Below are positions 7,712 through 15,184 of a stretch of DNA of 35,952 bases, in pieces. Source of the stretch: Neomegalonema sp. (GTDB lineage: Bacteria > Pseudomonadota > Alphaproteobacteria > Rhodobacterales > Rhodobacteraceae); the NCBI GenBank assembly GCA_022760355.1, contig JALEGB010000092.1:1-35952 (forward strand), written 5' to 3'. The position numbers and the translations under genes were made by a program. The notes under the pieces were generated by a model. That model did no database searches and had not been told where the DNA came from. It saw nothing but the letters and a program-made list of their open reading frames with translations. Every line of letters starts with the position of its first letter. Position 1 is the first letter of the stretch.

Positions 7712-8485
7712 ATGGCGTTTGAAGCCCTTCCGTCGTCACCGGCCGCACCCAGCGGCGCGCTGGACGCGTTTACGCCGAGGTTGTTTGTCGGCCATGTCAT
7801 GCATCTGCGGATGAGGCCGACGCGGCATCAGTTCCGCTACGGTATGGCGGCGCTTTGGCTGGATGCTGATGCGCCTGAGCAGGCCGCGGCGGGGTTGAAG
7901 TGCTTCTCCGTCGATCGATTCGGCCTGTTTTCCTTCTATCGCCGAGATCACGGCTGGCGGGACGGCTCGGCGTTGCGGCCGTTTGTGGAGGAGGCGCTTC
8001 ACAAAGCCGGCGCGCCGTCGCCGGCGCGTCTGATGCTCCTCTCCTTTCCGCGCGTGCTGGGCTATGTCTTCAATCCGCTGTCGGTTTATTATGGCTATGA
8101 CCGGGACGGGCGGCTCGAAAGCATGGTGTATGAGGTCAAGAACACCGATGGTGGTCAGCACGCCTACGCCGTGCGGCTGGACCCAGGCGCGAGCGCCCAT
8201 CGGCACAGCGCGGACAAATGCTTCTACGTCTCGCCATTTATCGAAATGGAAAAGCGCTACAATTTCACAGTGTCGCCGCCAGCGGAGAGGTTGGCCCTGT
8301 TGATTAAACAGACGGATGATGCAGGCTTGTTCTTGTCCGCAAGTTGGAACGGGCGGGCGGAGCCGTTGACGGATGGGCGTTTGCTTCGACGCTTTTTCTC
8401 GCATCCGTTGCATCCGCAGCGTGTGATGGCTCGCATTTACTGGGAAGCAATACGATTGCGGATCAAGGGCGTTCGCAGCGTGTAA
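7712..8485 (+). CDS. DUF1365 family protein
   Basis: A 257-residue protein of the DUF1365 (COG3496) family, of unknown biochemical function. Family-like segments are FVGHVMHLRMRPTRHQFRY near the N-terminus, LLSFPRVLGYVFNPLSVYY in the middle and KCFYVSPFIEMEKRYNF in the second half. The ATG at 7712 has AGGA seven bases upstream and lies nine bases after the stop of the FAD oxidoreductase, which indicates co-transcription. The FAD oxidoreductase/DUF1365/CFA-synthase order is a recurrent cluster, so it is inferred to help in acyl-chain modification. No signal peptide or clear membrane span is visible, and no catalytic motif is recognised. Confidence 0.88.
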   Translation: MAFEALPSSPAAPSGALDAFTPRLFVGHVMHLRMRPTRHQFRYGMAALWLDADAPEQAAAGLKCFSVDRFGLFSFYRRDHGWRDGSALRPFVEEALHKAGAPSPARLMLLSFPRVLGYVFNPLSVYYGYDRDGRLESMVYEVKNTDGGQHAYAVRLDPGASAHRHSADKCFYVSPFIEMEKRYNFTVSPPAERLALLIKQTDDAGLFLSASWNGRAEPLTDGRLLRRFFSHPLHPQRVMARIYWEAIRLRIKGVRSV

Positions 8486-8614
8486 TGACGATAGAGGCCT
8501 ACGTCGCGAATTGGGGATCGTTATGCGGCTTGGGCTTGGCGGGCTTGTCCATTCCTTGGTGTTGCGGCAATGCTCAAAGCAAAACCGGATCAGGTAAGCT
8601 GGGGAGTTCTTGAG

Positions 8615-9904
8615 ATGGCGGAAGGCGTTCTGAGCGAGAGCGAGGCGCTAGCGGGACAGGCTCCGTTCGGGCGCCTGAGTACGGAGGTGAAGCATTCGAT
8701 CGACGGCGAACGCAATCTCCCCCGCTGGTTCAGCCTCGTCTTCAGTGTGATTTCGCGTGGGATGGCGCAAGGCGCCCTCATCTTCCAACTGCCGGACGGG
8801 CGCGCATTTCGCGCGGGCGGATCGGTTGAAGGGCCCGAAGGTTGGATCATTGTGCGCGACAATCGGATGTTTGGCCGGCTCGCCCGCGGCGGCGCGCTGG
8901 GCTTCGCTGAGGCCTATCTCGATGATTTGTGGCGAACCCCGGATCTCCAGACGGTGCTCGACGCCGCATTGCTGAACAATGAGAATGTGGCGCGCGGGTT
9001 TGACCGGATGGGGCTGCGAGAAAAATTCGAGCGGCTTCGGCATTGGCTGCGGCGAAATACGCCAGCGCAGGCCAAGCGCAATATCGAAGCGCACTATGAT
9101 CTCGGCAACCGTTTCTATGAAACCTGGCTTGATCCAAGCATGACATATTCCTCCGCGCTGTTTGAGCGCGATGACCAAACGCTGGAGGAAGCGCAGCGCG
9201 CCAAATATCGCTCAATCTGTGATCGGATGGGCCTGCGTCAGGGCGATCATGTGCTGGAGATTGGCTGCGGATGGGGCGGGTTCGCGGAGTTCGCGGCGCG
9301 GGAGCGCGGCGCGCGCGTCACCGGGCTGACCATCTCGCCGGCTCAGCTCGAATTCGCGCAAAAGCGGATGTTTGAGCAGGGGTTGGCCGATCGGGTTGAG
9401 GTGGTCCTCCGGGACTATCGCGAAGAACAAGGCGCCTATGACGGGGTGGCTTCGATCGAAATGTTCGAGGCGGTCGGTGAAAAATATTGGCCGTCCTATT
9501 TCAAGACGGTTCATGATCGGCTGCGGCCAGGCGGGCGGGCCTCGCTACAAATCATAACGATCGCGGATGATTTGTTCGCCAGCTATCGGCGTCGCGTGGA
9601 CTTCATACAGAAGTACGTATTTCCAGGCGGCATGTTGCCCAGCCCATCGTCGTTGAAAGAGCAAACGGCGAAGGCGGGGCTGCAGTTCATTGACAGCATT
9701 CAGTTCGGCGCCAGTTACTCGCGGACATTGCGGATCTGGATGAAGCGCTTTCATGAGGCGTGGGATAAAATTCAGGAGCTGCCAGGCGCGCGGCCGTTTG
9801 ACGCCCGGTTTCGTCGAATTTGGGACTTTTATCTCGCCAGCTGCGCCGCTTGTTTTGAGGCGGGGACGACGGATGTCACCCAGGTGGCCCTTCGGCGCGC
9901 ATAA
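8615..9904 (+). CDS. Cyclopropane-fatty-acyl-phospholipid synthase-like SAM methyltransferase
   Basis: A class I SAM-dependent methyltransferase of the CFA-synthase family, acting on double bonds of phospholipid acyl chains. It has 429 residues. ATG at 8615 is chosen over 8570 because GGGGAG lies eight bases upstream. The N-terminal region (about residues 1-140) precedes the family motif AHYDLGNRFYETWLDPSMTY. The SAM motif I is VLEIGCGWGGF, with VTGLTISPAQLEFA after it. The catalytic-region motif EAVGEKYWPSYF and the Q-I-I-T-I segment follow, then FIQKYVFPGGMLPS. The position as last gene after the flavoenzyme and DUF1365 suggests it makes cyclopropane or, more interestingly, methyl-branched or furan precursor fatty acids, as reported for Rhodobacter Ufa proteins (from memory). 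The product cannot be decided from sequence alone. Confidence 0.9.
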   Translation: MAEGVLSESEALAGQAPFGRLSTEVKHSIDGERNLPRWFSLVFSVISRGMAQGALIFQLPDGRAFRAGGSVEGPEGWIIVRDNRMFGRLARGGALGFAEAYLDDLWRTPDLQTVLDAALLNNENVARGFDRMGLREKFERLRHWLRRNTPAQAKRNIEAHYDLGNRFYETWLDPSMTYSSALFERDDQTLEEAQRAKYRSICDRMGLRQGDHVLEIGCGWGGFAEFAARERGARVTGLTISPAQLEFAQKRMFEQGLADRVEVVLRDYREEQGAYDGVASIEMFEAVGEKYWPSYFKTVHDRLRPGGRASLQIITIADDLFASYRRRVDFIQKYVFPGGMLPSPSSLKEQTAKAGLQFIDSIQFGASYSRTLRIWMKRFHEAWDKIQELPGARPFDARFRRIWDFYLASCAACFEAGTTDVTQVALRRA

Positions 9905-9988
9905 TCTGCGCGCTGGTCTGGCTGCAAAGCCGCGTTAGAATACACGCAGGCGGCGACGCGCAGTGGGCGCGGTCGAGTGGAGTCGAGC

Positions 9989-10435
9989 ATGACGAGCGCG
10001 CGTATCTTTGGAGCTTTGCTGTATGGGGCCGCCGCCGCGGGGGCTGCGATCGCGGCGCTGCATATCAATGATGAGATGACCGTGCGCGCAATGCGGGAGA
10101 GCGCGCCGCTCGCATTTCTGCTTGGTGGATTTTTGGGCTTTTTGGTCGTCTCAGCATGGCCCCGCTGGCTGCTGGGCGCAGTTCTGACCGGCATTTTGAT
10201 GGCCGCGCCCGCCATCGTTTTCTTCTCCGCGCTGTATCTGGTTGGCGATGCGCTGATTGCGTCGGCCCAGGGGCTGAGCGCGAGCGATGCGGTATTCGCC
10301 GCGATGAAACGGCTTCAGGAGAGGTTGCCGATCGCGACGCCGTTGGTCGTCGCGTCCTTCGCCGCCGCCGGCTTTGTGCTGTGGGTTTTGGCCGCAATCG
10401 GTCGGCTGTTTCGCGGCAGGCGGGCGGGCGCATGA
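9989..10435 (+). CDS. Small integral membrane protein, unknown
   Basis: A 148-residue protein with about four hydrophobic segments: the N-terminal stretch around ARIFGALLYGAAAAGAAIA, then LAFLLGGFLGFLVV, LLGAVLTGILMAAPAIVFF, and a C-terminal span near VVASFAAAGFVLWVLA ending in a basic tail RLFRGRRAG. I do not recognise a family. The ATG at 9989 has TGGAG six bases upstream; a GTG at 9977 would start inside this SD. Its stop overlaps the start of fdhD (ATGA at 10432-10435), so the two are translationally coupled. This coupling is the only hint to its role. Confidence 0.75.
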   Translation: MTSARIFGALLYGAAAAGAAIAALHINDEMTVRAMRESAPLAFLLGGFLGFLVVSAWPRWLLGAVLTGILMAAPAIVFFSALYLVGDALIASAQGLSASDAVFAAMKRLQERLPIATPLVVASFAAAGFVLWVLAAIGRLFRGRRAGA

Positions 10436-11322
10436 GCGAGAGTGGGAAGAAGGCGATGTCGGCCTACATCATTGCGCCAAATCCAGCCGACCCGACGCTC
10501 ACCCGACCTGTTAGGGGCCGAGACCACACCGGCGCGGAGGTGGACATCCGCGTGGTCGAGGAGCGGCCATTGACGATTTTCCTGAATAGTCAGGAGATTG
10601 TCACCGCCATGACGATCGGGGATTGGCCTGATCTGCTCGCGCTGGGCTATCTGCTGAATCAAAACATGCTTCACCGCGATGATGCTGTGACGGCTGTCGA
10701 TTTCGACGCCGAGCTTGAGACCATCGTCATCCGCACCGCGCGCGCGACCAACTATGAGCAGAAGCTGCAGAAGAAAATTCGCACTTCCGGCTGCGCGGTG
10801 GGCACAGTGTATGGCGATGTGATGGAGGCGTTGGAGGCGGTGGCGCTGCCGAAGGCGGAGTTGCGGACGAGCTGGCTGTATCGGCTGACGAAACTCATCA
10901 ATACGACCCCTTCGCTCTATCTAGAGGCCGGCGCCATCCACGGATGCGCGCTATGCGAGCGGGATCAGCCCTTGGTTTATTTTGAGGATGTTGGTCGTCA
11001 TAACGCCGTCGACAAAACCGCCGGCTGGATGTGGCGCGAAGGCGTCTCAGGGGACGACAAGATCTTCTACACCACCGGCCGTTTGACGTCAGAAATGGTG
11101 ATCAAAACCGCGCTGATGGGTGTTCCTATTCTCGCCTCACGCTCCGGATTTACGGCAAGCGGGGTGGAGTTGGCGCGGAAAGTGGGGCTGACCTTGATCG
11201 GTCGGCTCCGTGGCAAGCGGTTTGTCTGCCTTTCAGGTGAAGAACGGCTGACATGGGATGCGGACCCAGACGCGATCAGCGACGAACCACGGGAAGCGGG
11301 CCGCAAGGGCGCCGACCGATAG
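10432..11322 (+). CDS. fdhD: FdhD-family sulfurtransferase (formate dehydrogenase accessory), variant
   Basis: The FdhD family passes sulfur from a cysteine desulfurase to the molybdenum cofactor of formate dehydrogenase. This 296-residue protein has the family core EDVGRHNAVDK (residues 185-195), then FYTTGRLTSEMVIKTALMG, VPILASRSGFTASGVELARK and GLTLIGRLRGKRF. The usual CxxC sulfur-carrying loop is altered: the corresponding segment reads SGCAVGTVYG with one cysteine (C121), while a second pair occurs in GCALC (C172, C175). A similar subgroup seems to occur in other alphaproteobacteria. No formate dehydrogenase or cofactor gene is in the window, and the partner enzyme is unknown. The start overlaps the preceding membrane-protein stop by ATGA. 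Confidence 0.88.
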   Translation: MSESGKKAMSAYIIAPNPADPTLTRPVRGRDHTGAEVDIRVVEERPLTIFLNSQEIVTAMTIGDWPDLLALGYLLNQNMLHRDDAVTAVDFDAELETIVIRTARATNYEQKLQKKIRTSGCAVGTVYGDVMEALEAVALPKAELRTSWLYRLTKLINTTPSLYLEAGAIHGCALCERDQPLVYFEDVGRHNAVDKTAGWMWREGVSGDDKIFYTTGRLTSEMVIKTALMGVPILASRSGFTASGVELARKVGLTLIGRLRGKRFVCLSGEERLTWDADPDAISDEPREAGRKGADR

Positions 11323-11342
11323 ATCTCGCTCTTGAGGCGCCT

Positions 11343-11358
11343 GCGCCCGTTGGGGCGC
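11343..11358. terminator. Short hairpin between convergent fdhD and rluA
   Basis: GCGCCC (11343-11348), loop GTTG, GGGCGC (11353-11358). It lies in the 38-bp gap between the stop codons of the convergent genes, two bases from the rluA stop. On plus it is followed by a short A-rich stretch, and there is no strong T run on either side. It may act as a weak shared terminator. Confidence 0.35.
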
Positions 11359-11360
11359 GG

Positions 11361-12089
11361 TCAAAAGGGGCATACGGCGTCGATCGTCAGCTTTTCACCG
11401 CTTTCAGGGTGCGTCAGCGCAAGTTCTGCGGCGTGAAGCTGCAGCCGCGCCGCCGCCGCGCGCTGATCGGGCGGGGCGTAAAACTCATCGCCAAGAATTG
11501 GATGGCCGATCCAGGCCATATGCAGGCGCAGCTGGTGGGTGCGGCCGGTTGTCGGTCTAAGGGCGATCCGCGTGGCGTCATCTTCGCGCGCGAGCACCCG
11601 CCAACGGGTCACGGCCGGTTTGCCGTGTTGGTGATCAATCATCTGTCTTGGCCGGTTGGGCCAGTCGCCACAGACCGGCGCATCAATCACGCCCTGCTCC
11701 TCCGCGAGGAGGCCGGCGACGCGCGCGATATAGAGCTTCTCGGTTTTGCGCTGCTCAAATTGCCGTCCGAGCGCGGCATGCGCCTCCGCCGTTCGCGCCA
11801 TGACGACCACGCCCGACGTCGGCCGGTCGAGCCGGTGCACGATGCGCGCCTCTGGCCAGCGCTGCCGCACACGGGTTTCCAGACAATCATCATGTCCGAT
11901 CGGCTTGCCGGGCACCGTCAACAGCCCTGACGGTTTGTCGAACGCGAGCATTGCCTGGGACTGAAACAGCAGACGGGGGCGGCCTTTGGGCGGGGCGTAG
12001 ACGAGCGGAGTCGGCGGCCCCGCGGCGGAGATTATCGCCGCCCAGCGCGGCGAGTAGTCGGGACTTTCAGGGGCGTAGCGGCGAGACAT
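11361..12089 (-). CDS. rluA: RluA-family RNA pseudouridine synthase
   Basis: It converts uridine to pseudouridine in rRNA and/or tRNA. The 242-residue protein begins MSRRYAPESPDYSP. The catalytic motif is IVHRLDRPTSGVVVMAR, with the active-site aspartate in HRLD. The family block GRTHQLRLHMAWIGHPILGD is near the C-terminus. There is no N-terminal S4 domain, so it resembles RluA (23S U746 / tRNA U32) rather than RluC/D. The open frame continues upstream to 13316, but that part is antisense to the ABC binding-protein gene. The start at 12089 is the most reasonable, though its SD is weak. It is divergent from the ABC importer and convergent with fdhD. Substrate assignment is by family only. Confidence 0.88.
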   Translation of the reverse strand: MSRRYAPESPDYSPRWAAIISAAGPPTPLVYAPPKGRPRLLFQSQAMLAFDKPSGLLTVPGKPIGHDDCLETRVRQRWPEARIVHRLDRPTSGVVVMARTAEAHAALGRQFEQRKTEKLYIARVAGLLAEEQGVIDAPVCGDWPNRPRQMIDHQHGKPAVTRWRVLAREDDATRIALRPTTGRTHQLRLHMAWIGHPILGDEFYAPPDQRAAAARLQLHAAELALTHPESGEKLTIDAVCPF

Positions 12090-12302
12090 GATGCGGGCGG
12101 CGCTTTTGGTTTGGTTGGCGAGCGCGGCGAACGGCCGAGCGGTCAGTCGGCTTCCATACGCCGAAACGCCGGGGGTGCGAACCATTTTGGCTGGCGCGTC
12201 GGACAATTTCGAATGCTGACGGATCTCAAGGGCTGGATAGCCAACAAAAATACTCGGAAATGTGTTCGAAACGTCATGAACACGCGTTAGTGCGCTGCGC
12301 GA

Positions 12303-12319
12303 CGCTGGGAAAGCCAGCG
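12303..12319 (+). promoter_or_regulatory. Hairpin in the leader of the ABC binding-protein gene
   Basis: CGCTGG (12303-12308), loop GAAAG, CCAGCG (12314-12319), located 23 bp upstream of the start codon and just before the SD (GGAGAG). A stable 5' hairpin could protect a highly expressed mRNA. No iron-regulator box was recognised in the 252-bp divergent region 12090-12341. Confidence 0.3.
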
Positions 12320-12341
12320 GACGCACGATTCGGAGAGTCCC

Positions 12342-13319
12342 ATGAAAAAGTTCCTCCTCGCAGCGCTGGCTGCCGCCACTATCGCAGGCGCAGCCCATGC
12401 TGAGCCGAGCGGCAAGCTGGTGCTGTACACGTCGCAGCCGAACAAAGACGCGCAAGCCACCGTTGACGCGTTCAAAGCGAAATACCCGAAGGTTGAAGTT
12501 GAGTGGTTTCGCGACGGCACCACCAAAGTCATGGCGAAGCTGCGGGCTGAGTTCGAAGCTGGCGCGCCGCGTCCGGACGTTCTGCTGATCGCCGACATGG
12601 TCACCATGGAAGGCCTGAAGGCCGAAGGCCGTCTGCTGGCGTACAAAGAGGCGGACGTTTCGGCTTATGAAAAAGGCCTGATGGACAAGGACGGCCACTA
12701 TTTCTCGACCAAGCTGATCACCACCGGGATCATCTACAACGCCAAAGCGCCGTTCAAGCCGACCTCTTACAAGGATCTGCTGAAGCCGGAAGCGAAGGGC
12801 CTGATTGCAATCCCATCGCCGCTGACCTCGGGCGCCGCGACCATCCACATGGCGACGTTGACCAACCTGCCTGAGCTGGGCTGGGCGCTGTATGAAGGTC
12901 TCGCCAAGCAGGACACCCTGGCGAAGGGCGGCAATGGCGGCGTCTACAAGGCGGTCGCCGGCGGCGAAAAGATGTTCGGCTTCGTCGTCGACTTCCTGCC
13001 GATCCGCGAAAAAGCCAAAGGCGCGCCGGTTGAGTTCGTCTTCCCGAAAGAGGGTGTTTCGGCCGTAACCGAGCCTGTGGCGATCCTTTCGACCGCCAAG
13101 AACCCAGAAGCAGCGAAGGCTTTCGTTTCGTTCCTGCTGTCGGAAGAAGGTCAGAAGCTGGCGTCGAGCCAGGGGTATCTGCCTGCGCATCCTGCGGTTG
13201 CGCCGCCAGCTGGCTTCCCATCGCGCGATAAGATCAAACTGGCCCCGTTTGATCCGGCGAAAGCGCTGAAGGACGACGCCGCGAACAAAGAGCGCTTTGT
13301 CGAGACGTTCGGCCAATAA
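12342..13319 (+). CDS. ABC importer periplasmic substrate-binding protein (AfuA/FbpA-like)
   Basis: A 325-residue periplasmic solute-binding protein with a clear signal peptide (MKKFLLAALAAATIAGAAHA, cleaved after AHA). The mature part starts GKLVLYTSQPNKDAQATVDAF, typical of the COG1840 iron(III)/organophosphonate-type binding proteins, and DVLLIADMVTMEGLKAEGRL and SKLASSQGYLPAHP-like segments fit the family. The adjacent double tyrosine that binds iron in FbpA is not obvious here, so the ligand could be ferric iron, phosphonate or another small anion. The ATG is preceded by GGAGAG. The permease follows after 106 bp with a hairpin plus T-run in between, a layout that would give more binding protein than permease. 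Codon use looks strongly biased, consistent with high expression. Confidence 0.88.
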   Translation: MKKFLLAALAAATIAGAAHAEPSGKLVLYTSQPNKDAQATVDAFKAKYPKVEVEWFRDGTTKVMAKLRAEFEAGAPRPDVLLIADMVTMEGLKAEGRLLAYKEADVSAYEKGLMDKDGHYFSTKLITTGIIYNAKAPFKPTSYKDLLKPEAKGLIAIPSPLTSGAATIHMATLTNLPELGWALYEGLAKQDTLAKGGNGGVYKAVAGGEKMFGFVVDFLPIREKAKGAPVEFVFPKEGVSAVTEPVAILSTAKNPEAAKAFVSFLLSEEGQKLASSQGYLPAHPAVAPPAGFPSRDKIKLAPFDPAKALKDDAANKERFVETFGQ

Positions 13320-13357
13320 ACCGCGCGCTGGCGCAATTGCTGATGTTCAGACGGGTT

Positions 13358-13396
13358 GGCTCGGCGCATATCGTTTGCGCCGGGCTCTTTGTTTTT
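13358..13396 (+). terminator. Intercistronic terminator/attenuator in the ABC operon
   Basis: The arms GGCTCGGCGCA (13358-13368) and TGCGCCGGGCT (13376-13386) pair with one wobble and a loose end, around a 7-nt loop. A T-rich stretch follows (TTTGTTTTT, 13388-13396). It lies between the binding-protein and permease genes on the same strand, so partial termination is the likely effect. Confidence 0.6.
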
Positions 13397-13425
13397 AAGG
13401 AACGCACCCATTAAGGAATGAACCC

Positions 13426-15108
13426 ATGTCGCGCGCGGTCGCCTTGCTTGTGATCATTCTGGCCCTGACTCTCATCGCCGCGCCGCTGTTGCTCTTGGCG
13501 AAGACGGGGCTGTTCAAAGACGGCTCGGTGTCATTTGAGCTTTTGGCGCAGACAGTCTCAAGCCGATCGGTGCAGCGGGCGTTGTGGAACAGCTTGGAAA
13601 GCTCGCTCCTGTCCGCGGTGTTTGCGACTTTGATCGGCGCGGGGGCGGCCCTCGCGATCGGTCTGACGGATGTGCGGATGAAGGGCGCGCTGGTGTTCCT
13701 GCTGCTGGCGCCGATGATGGTGCCGCCGCATGTAACGGCGATTGCCTGGATCCAAGCGCTTGGCCCGGGCAGTCCGGTTTTAAAGCCGCTCGGCTTGGCG
13801 CCGGCGCTCGGGGCGCCGCATCCGCTCTATGGGCGTTTCGGTGTTGTATTGCTGCTGAGCATTCAGCATGCGCCGCTTGTATTTCTGACGGTTCGGGCGG
13901 CTTTGCGCAGCGTGCCGGCTGAAATGAGCGATGCGGCGCGTCTTGCGGGGGCGCGCCCGTTAGCGGCGCTGCGACGCGTATTGGCGCCCTTGCTCGCGCC
14001 GGCGCTGGTGGCGGGCGCCGCGCTCGCTTTTGTCTCCGCGTTGGGCAATTTTGGCGCGCCGGCATTGCTTGGATTGCCGGGCAAATATCAAACCGCGCCG
14101 GTGCTGATTTGGAGCCGGTTGGCCAGTTTTGGGCCGAGCGTGCTCGGCAAGGTGGCCGCGCTTTCGTTTCTCATTGGCATTCTGGCGATTGTCGCGGTGG
14201 CGCTGCAGGGGCTGGCCCTGCGCGCGTTGCGCGCGCCGCTGATCGGACCGCCGCAAGCGCCGCTGGCCTATCGGCTCGGCCGCGCGCGCCCGGCCGTTGA
14301 GGCTGTGCTGTGGTTGTTTTTATTTATGGTGCTCGCGCTGCCATTGACCGCGATGATCGCCGTGGCGTTGTCGCCCACTTATGGCGTCGATCTGAGTTTA
14401 GAAACCGTCACCTTCGCCAATTTTCGGGAGGTGCTGTTTGAACAGAGCGCTACTCGGCGCGCTTTTCTGAACTCGACCTTGATCGCCGGCGCAGCCGCTG
14501 CTCTGCTGGCCTTGCTCGCAATTTTGATCGGCTTTGCGGGGCGTTTGGGGCGCGCGGCCGATCGGCGATTAGCGGGGAGCGTGCGGTGGTTGAGCGAGGT
14601 CTCTTACGCGATCCCGGGTCTGGTCGTGTCCATCGCCTTCATCCTCGCCTTCTTACGCCCGCTGCCCGTGGTGAACATCGCGCTGTACAACACGGTCTGG
14701 ATCATTTTGCTGGCGTATCTCGCCGCGTTTCTGGCGATCGCTCTTAAGCCTGTGGATGCGGCCACGGCGCAGCTCGATCCGAATTTAGACGCGGCTGCTC
14801 GGCTGGCGGGCGCTGGCTATGGGGCCCGGCTCTGGCGGATTTATGCGCCGTTGGCGGCCCCTGCTGCGGCGTCGGGCGCTGTGTTGGTGTTTCTGACGGC
14901 GTATAATGAGGTGACGGTGTCCGCTCTGCTGTGGTCCGCCGGCGCTGAGACGATTGGCGCGCAGATCTTCAACTATGAGGATGGCGGCTACACGACCCTG
15001 GCCGCGGCGATGTCGACGGTGACAGTGATTGTAACCGTGTTCCTGATGCTCGCGCTCCATTGGTTCGGCCGGCGTCTGCCCGCGGGCGTTATTCCCTGGC
15101 GCGCCTAG
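13426..15108 (+). CDS. ABC importer permease, two-domain FbpB/ThiP-like
   Basis: A 560-residue inner-membrane permease made of two homologous binding-protein-dependent transport modules, about twelve membrane spans. Both halves carry an EAA-type coupling loop for the ATPase: MSDAARLAGARPLAALRR (about residues 166-183) and LDAAARLAGAGYGARLWR (about 454-471). This COG1178 architecture is typical of ferric iron and related importers. The start has AAGGA eight bases upstream. Its binding protein is directly upstream, and its presumed ATPase lies convergently downstream on the other strand. The stop codon overlaps the left arm of the 23-bp inverted repeat at 15107-15178. Confidence 0.92.
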   Translation: MSRAVALLVIILALTLIAAPLLLLAKTGLFKDGSVSFELLAQTVSSRSVQRALWNSLESSLLSAVFATLIGAGAALAIGLTDVRMKGALVFLLLAPMMVPPHVTAIAWIQALGPGSPVLKPLGLAPALGAPHPLYGRFGVVLLLSIQHAPLVFLTVRAALRSVPAEMSDAARLAGARPLAALRRVLAPLLAPALVAGAALAFVSALGNFGAPALLGLPGKYQTAPVLIWSRLASFGPSVLGKVAALSFLIGILAIVAVALQGLALRALRAPLIGPPQAPLAYRLGRARPAVEAVLWLFLFMVLALPLTAMIAVALSPTYGVDLSLETVTFANFREVLFEQSATRRAFLNSTLIAGAAAALLALLAILIGFAGRLGRAADRRLAGSVRWLSEVSYAIPGLVVSIAFILAFLRPLPVVNIALYNTVWIILLAYLAAFLAIALKPVDAATAQLDPNLDAAARLAGAGYGARLWRIYAPLAAPAAASGAVLVFLTAYNEVTVSALLWSAGAETIGAQIFNYEDGGYTTLAAAMSTVTVIVTVFLMLALHWFGRRLPAGVIPWRA

Positions 15109-15178
15109 GGTGCGAACTTATAAATCTGGTCGTCGCCTGCCGGACGCTGACCCGGCCAGATTTATGAGTTCGCACCCT
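15107..15178. terminator. Bidirectional terminator: 23-bp inverted repeat between convergent ABC genes
   Basis: The arms 15107-15129 and 15156-15178 are complementary over 23 bp with a single T/G wobble, around a 26-nt loop. The left arm begins in the permease stop codon; the right arm ends six bases before the stop of the ATPase gene. This is much longer than most intrinsic terminators and would stop both convergent transcripts or form a cruciform. No long T run is present. Confidence 0.65.
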
Positions 15179-15184
15179 GGCCGC

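Noticed and set aside
12090-13316. N-terminal extension of the rluA frame
   Set aside because: It is antisense to the ABC binding-protein gene. The RluA family begins near 12089.
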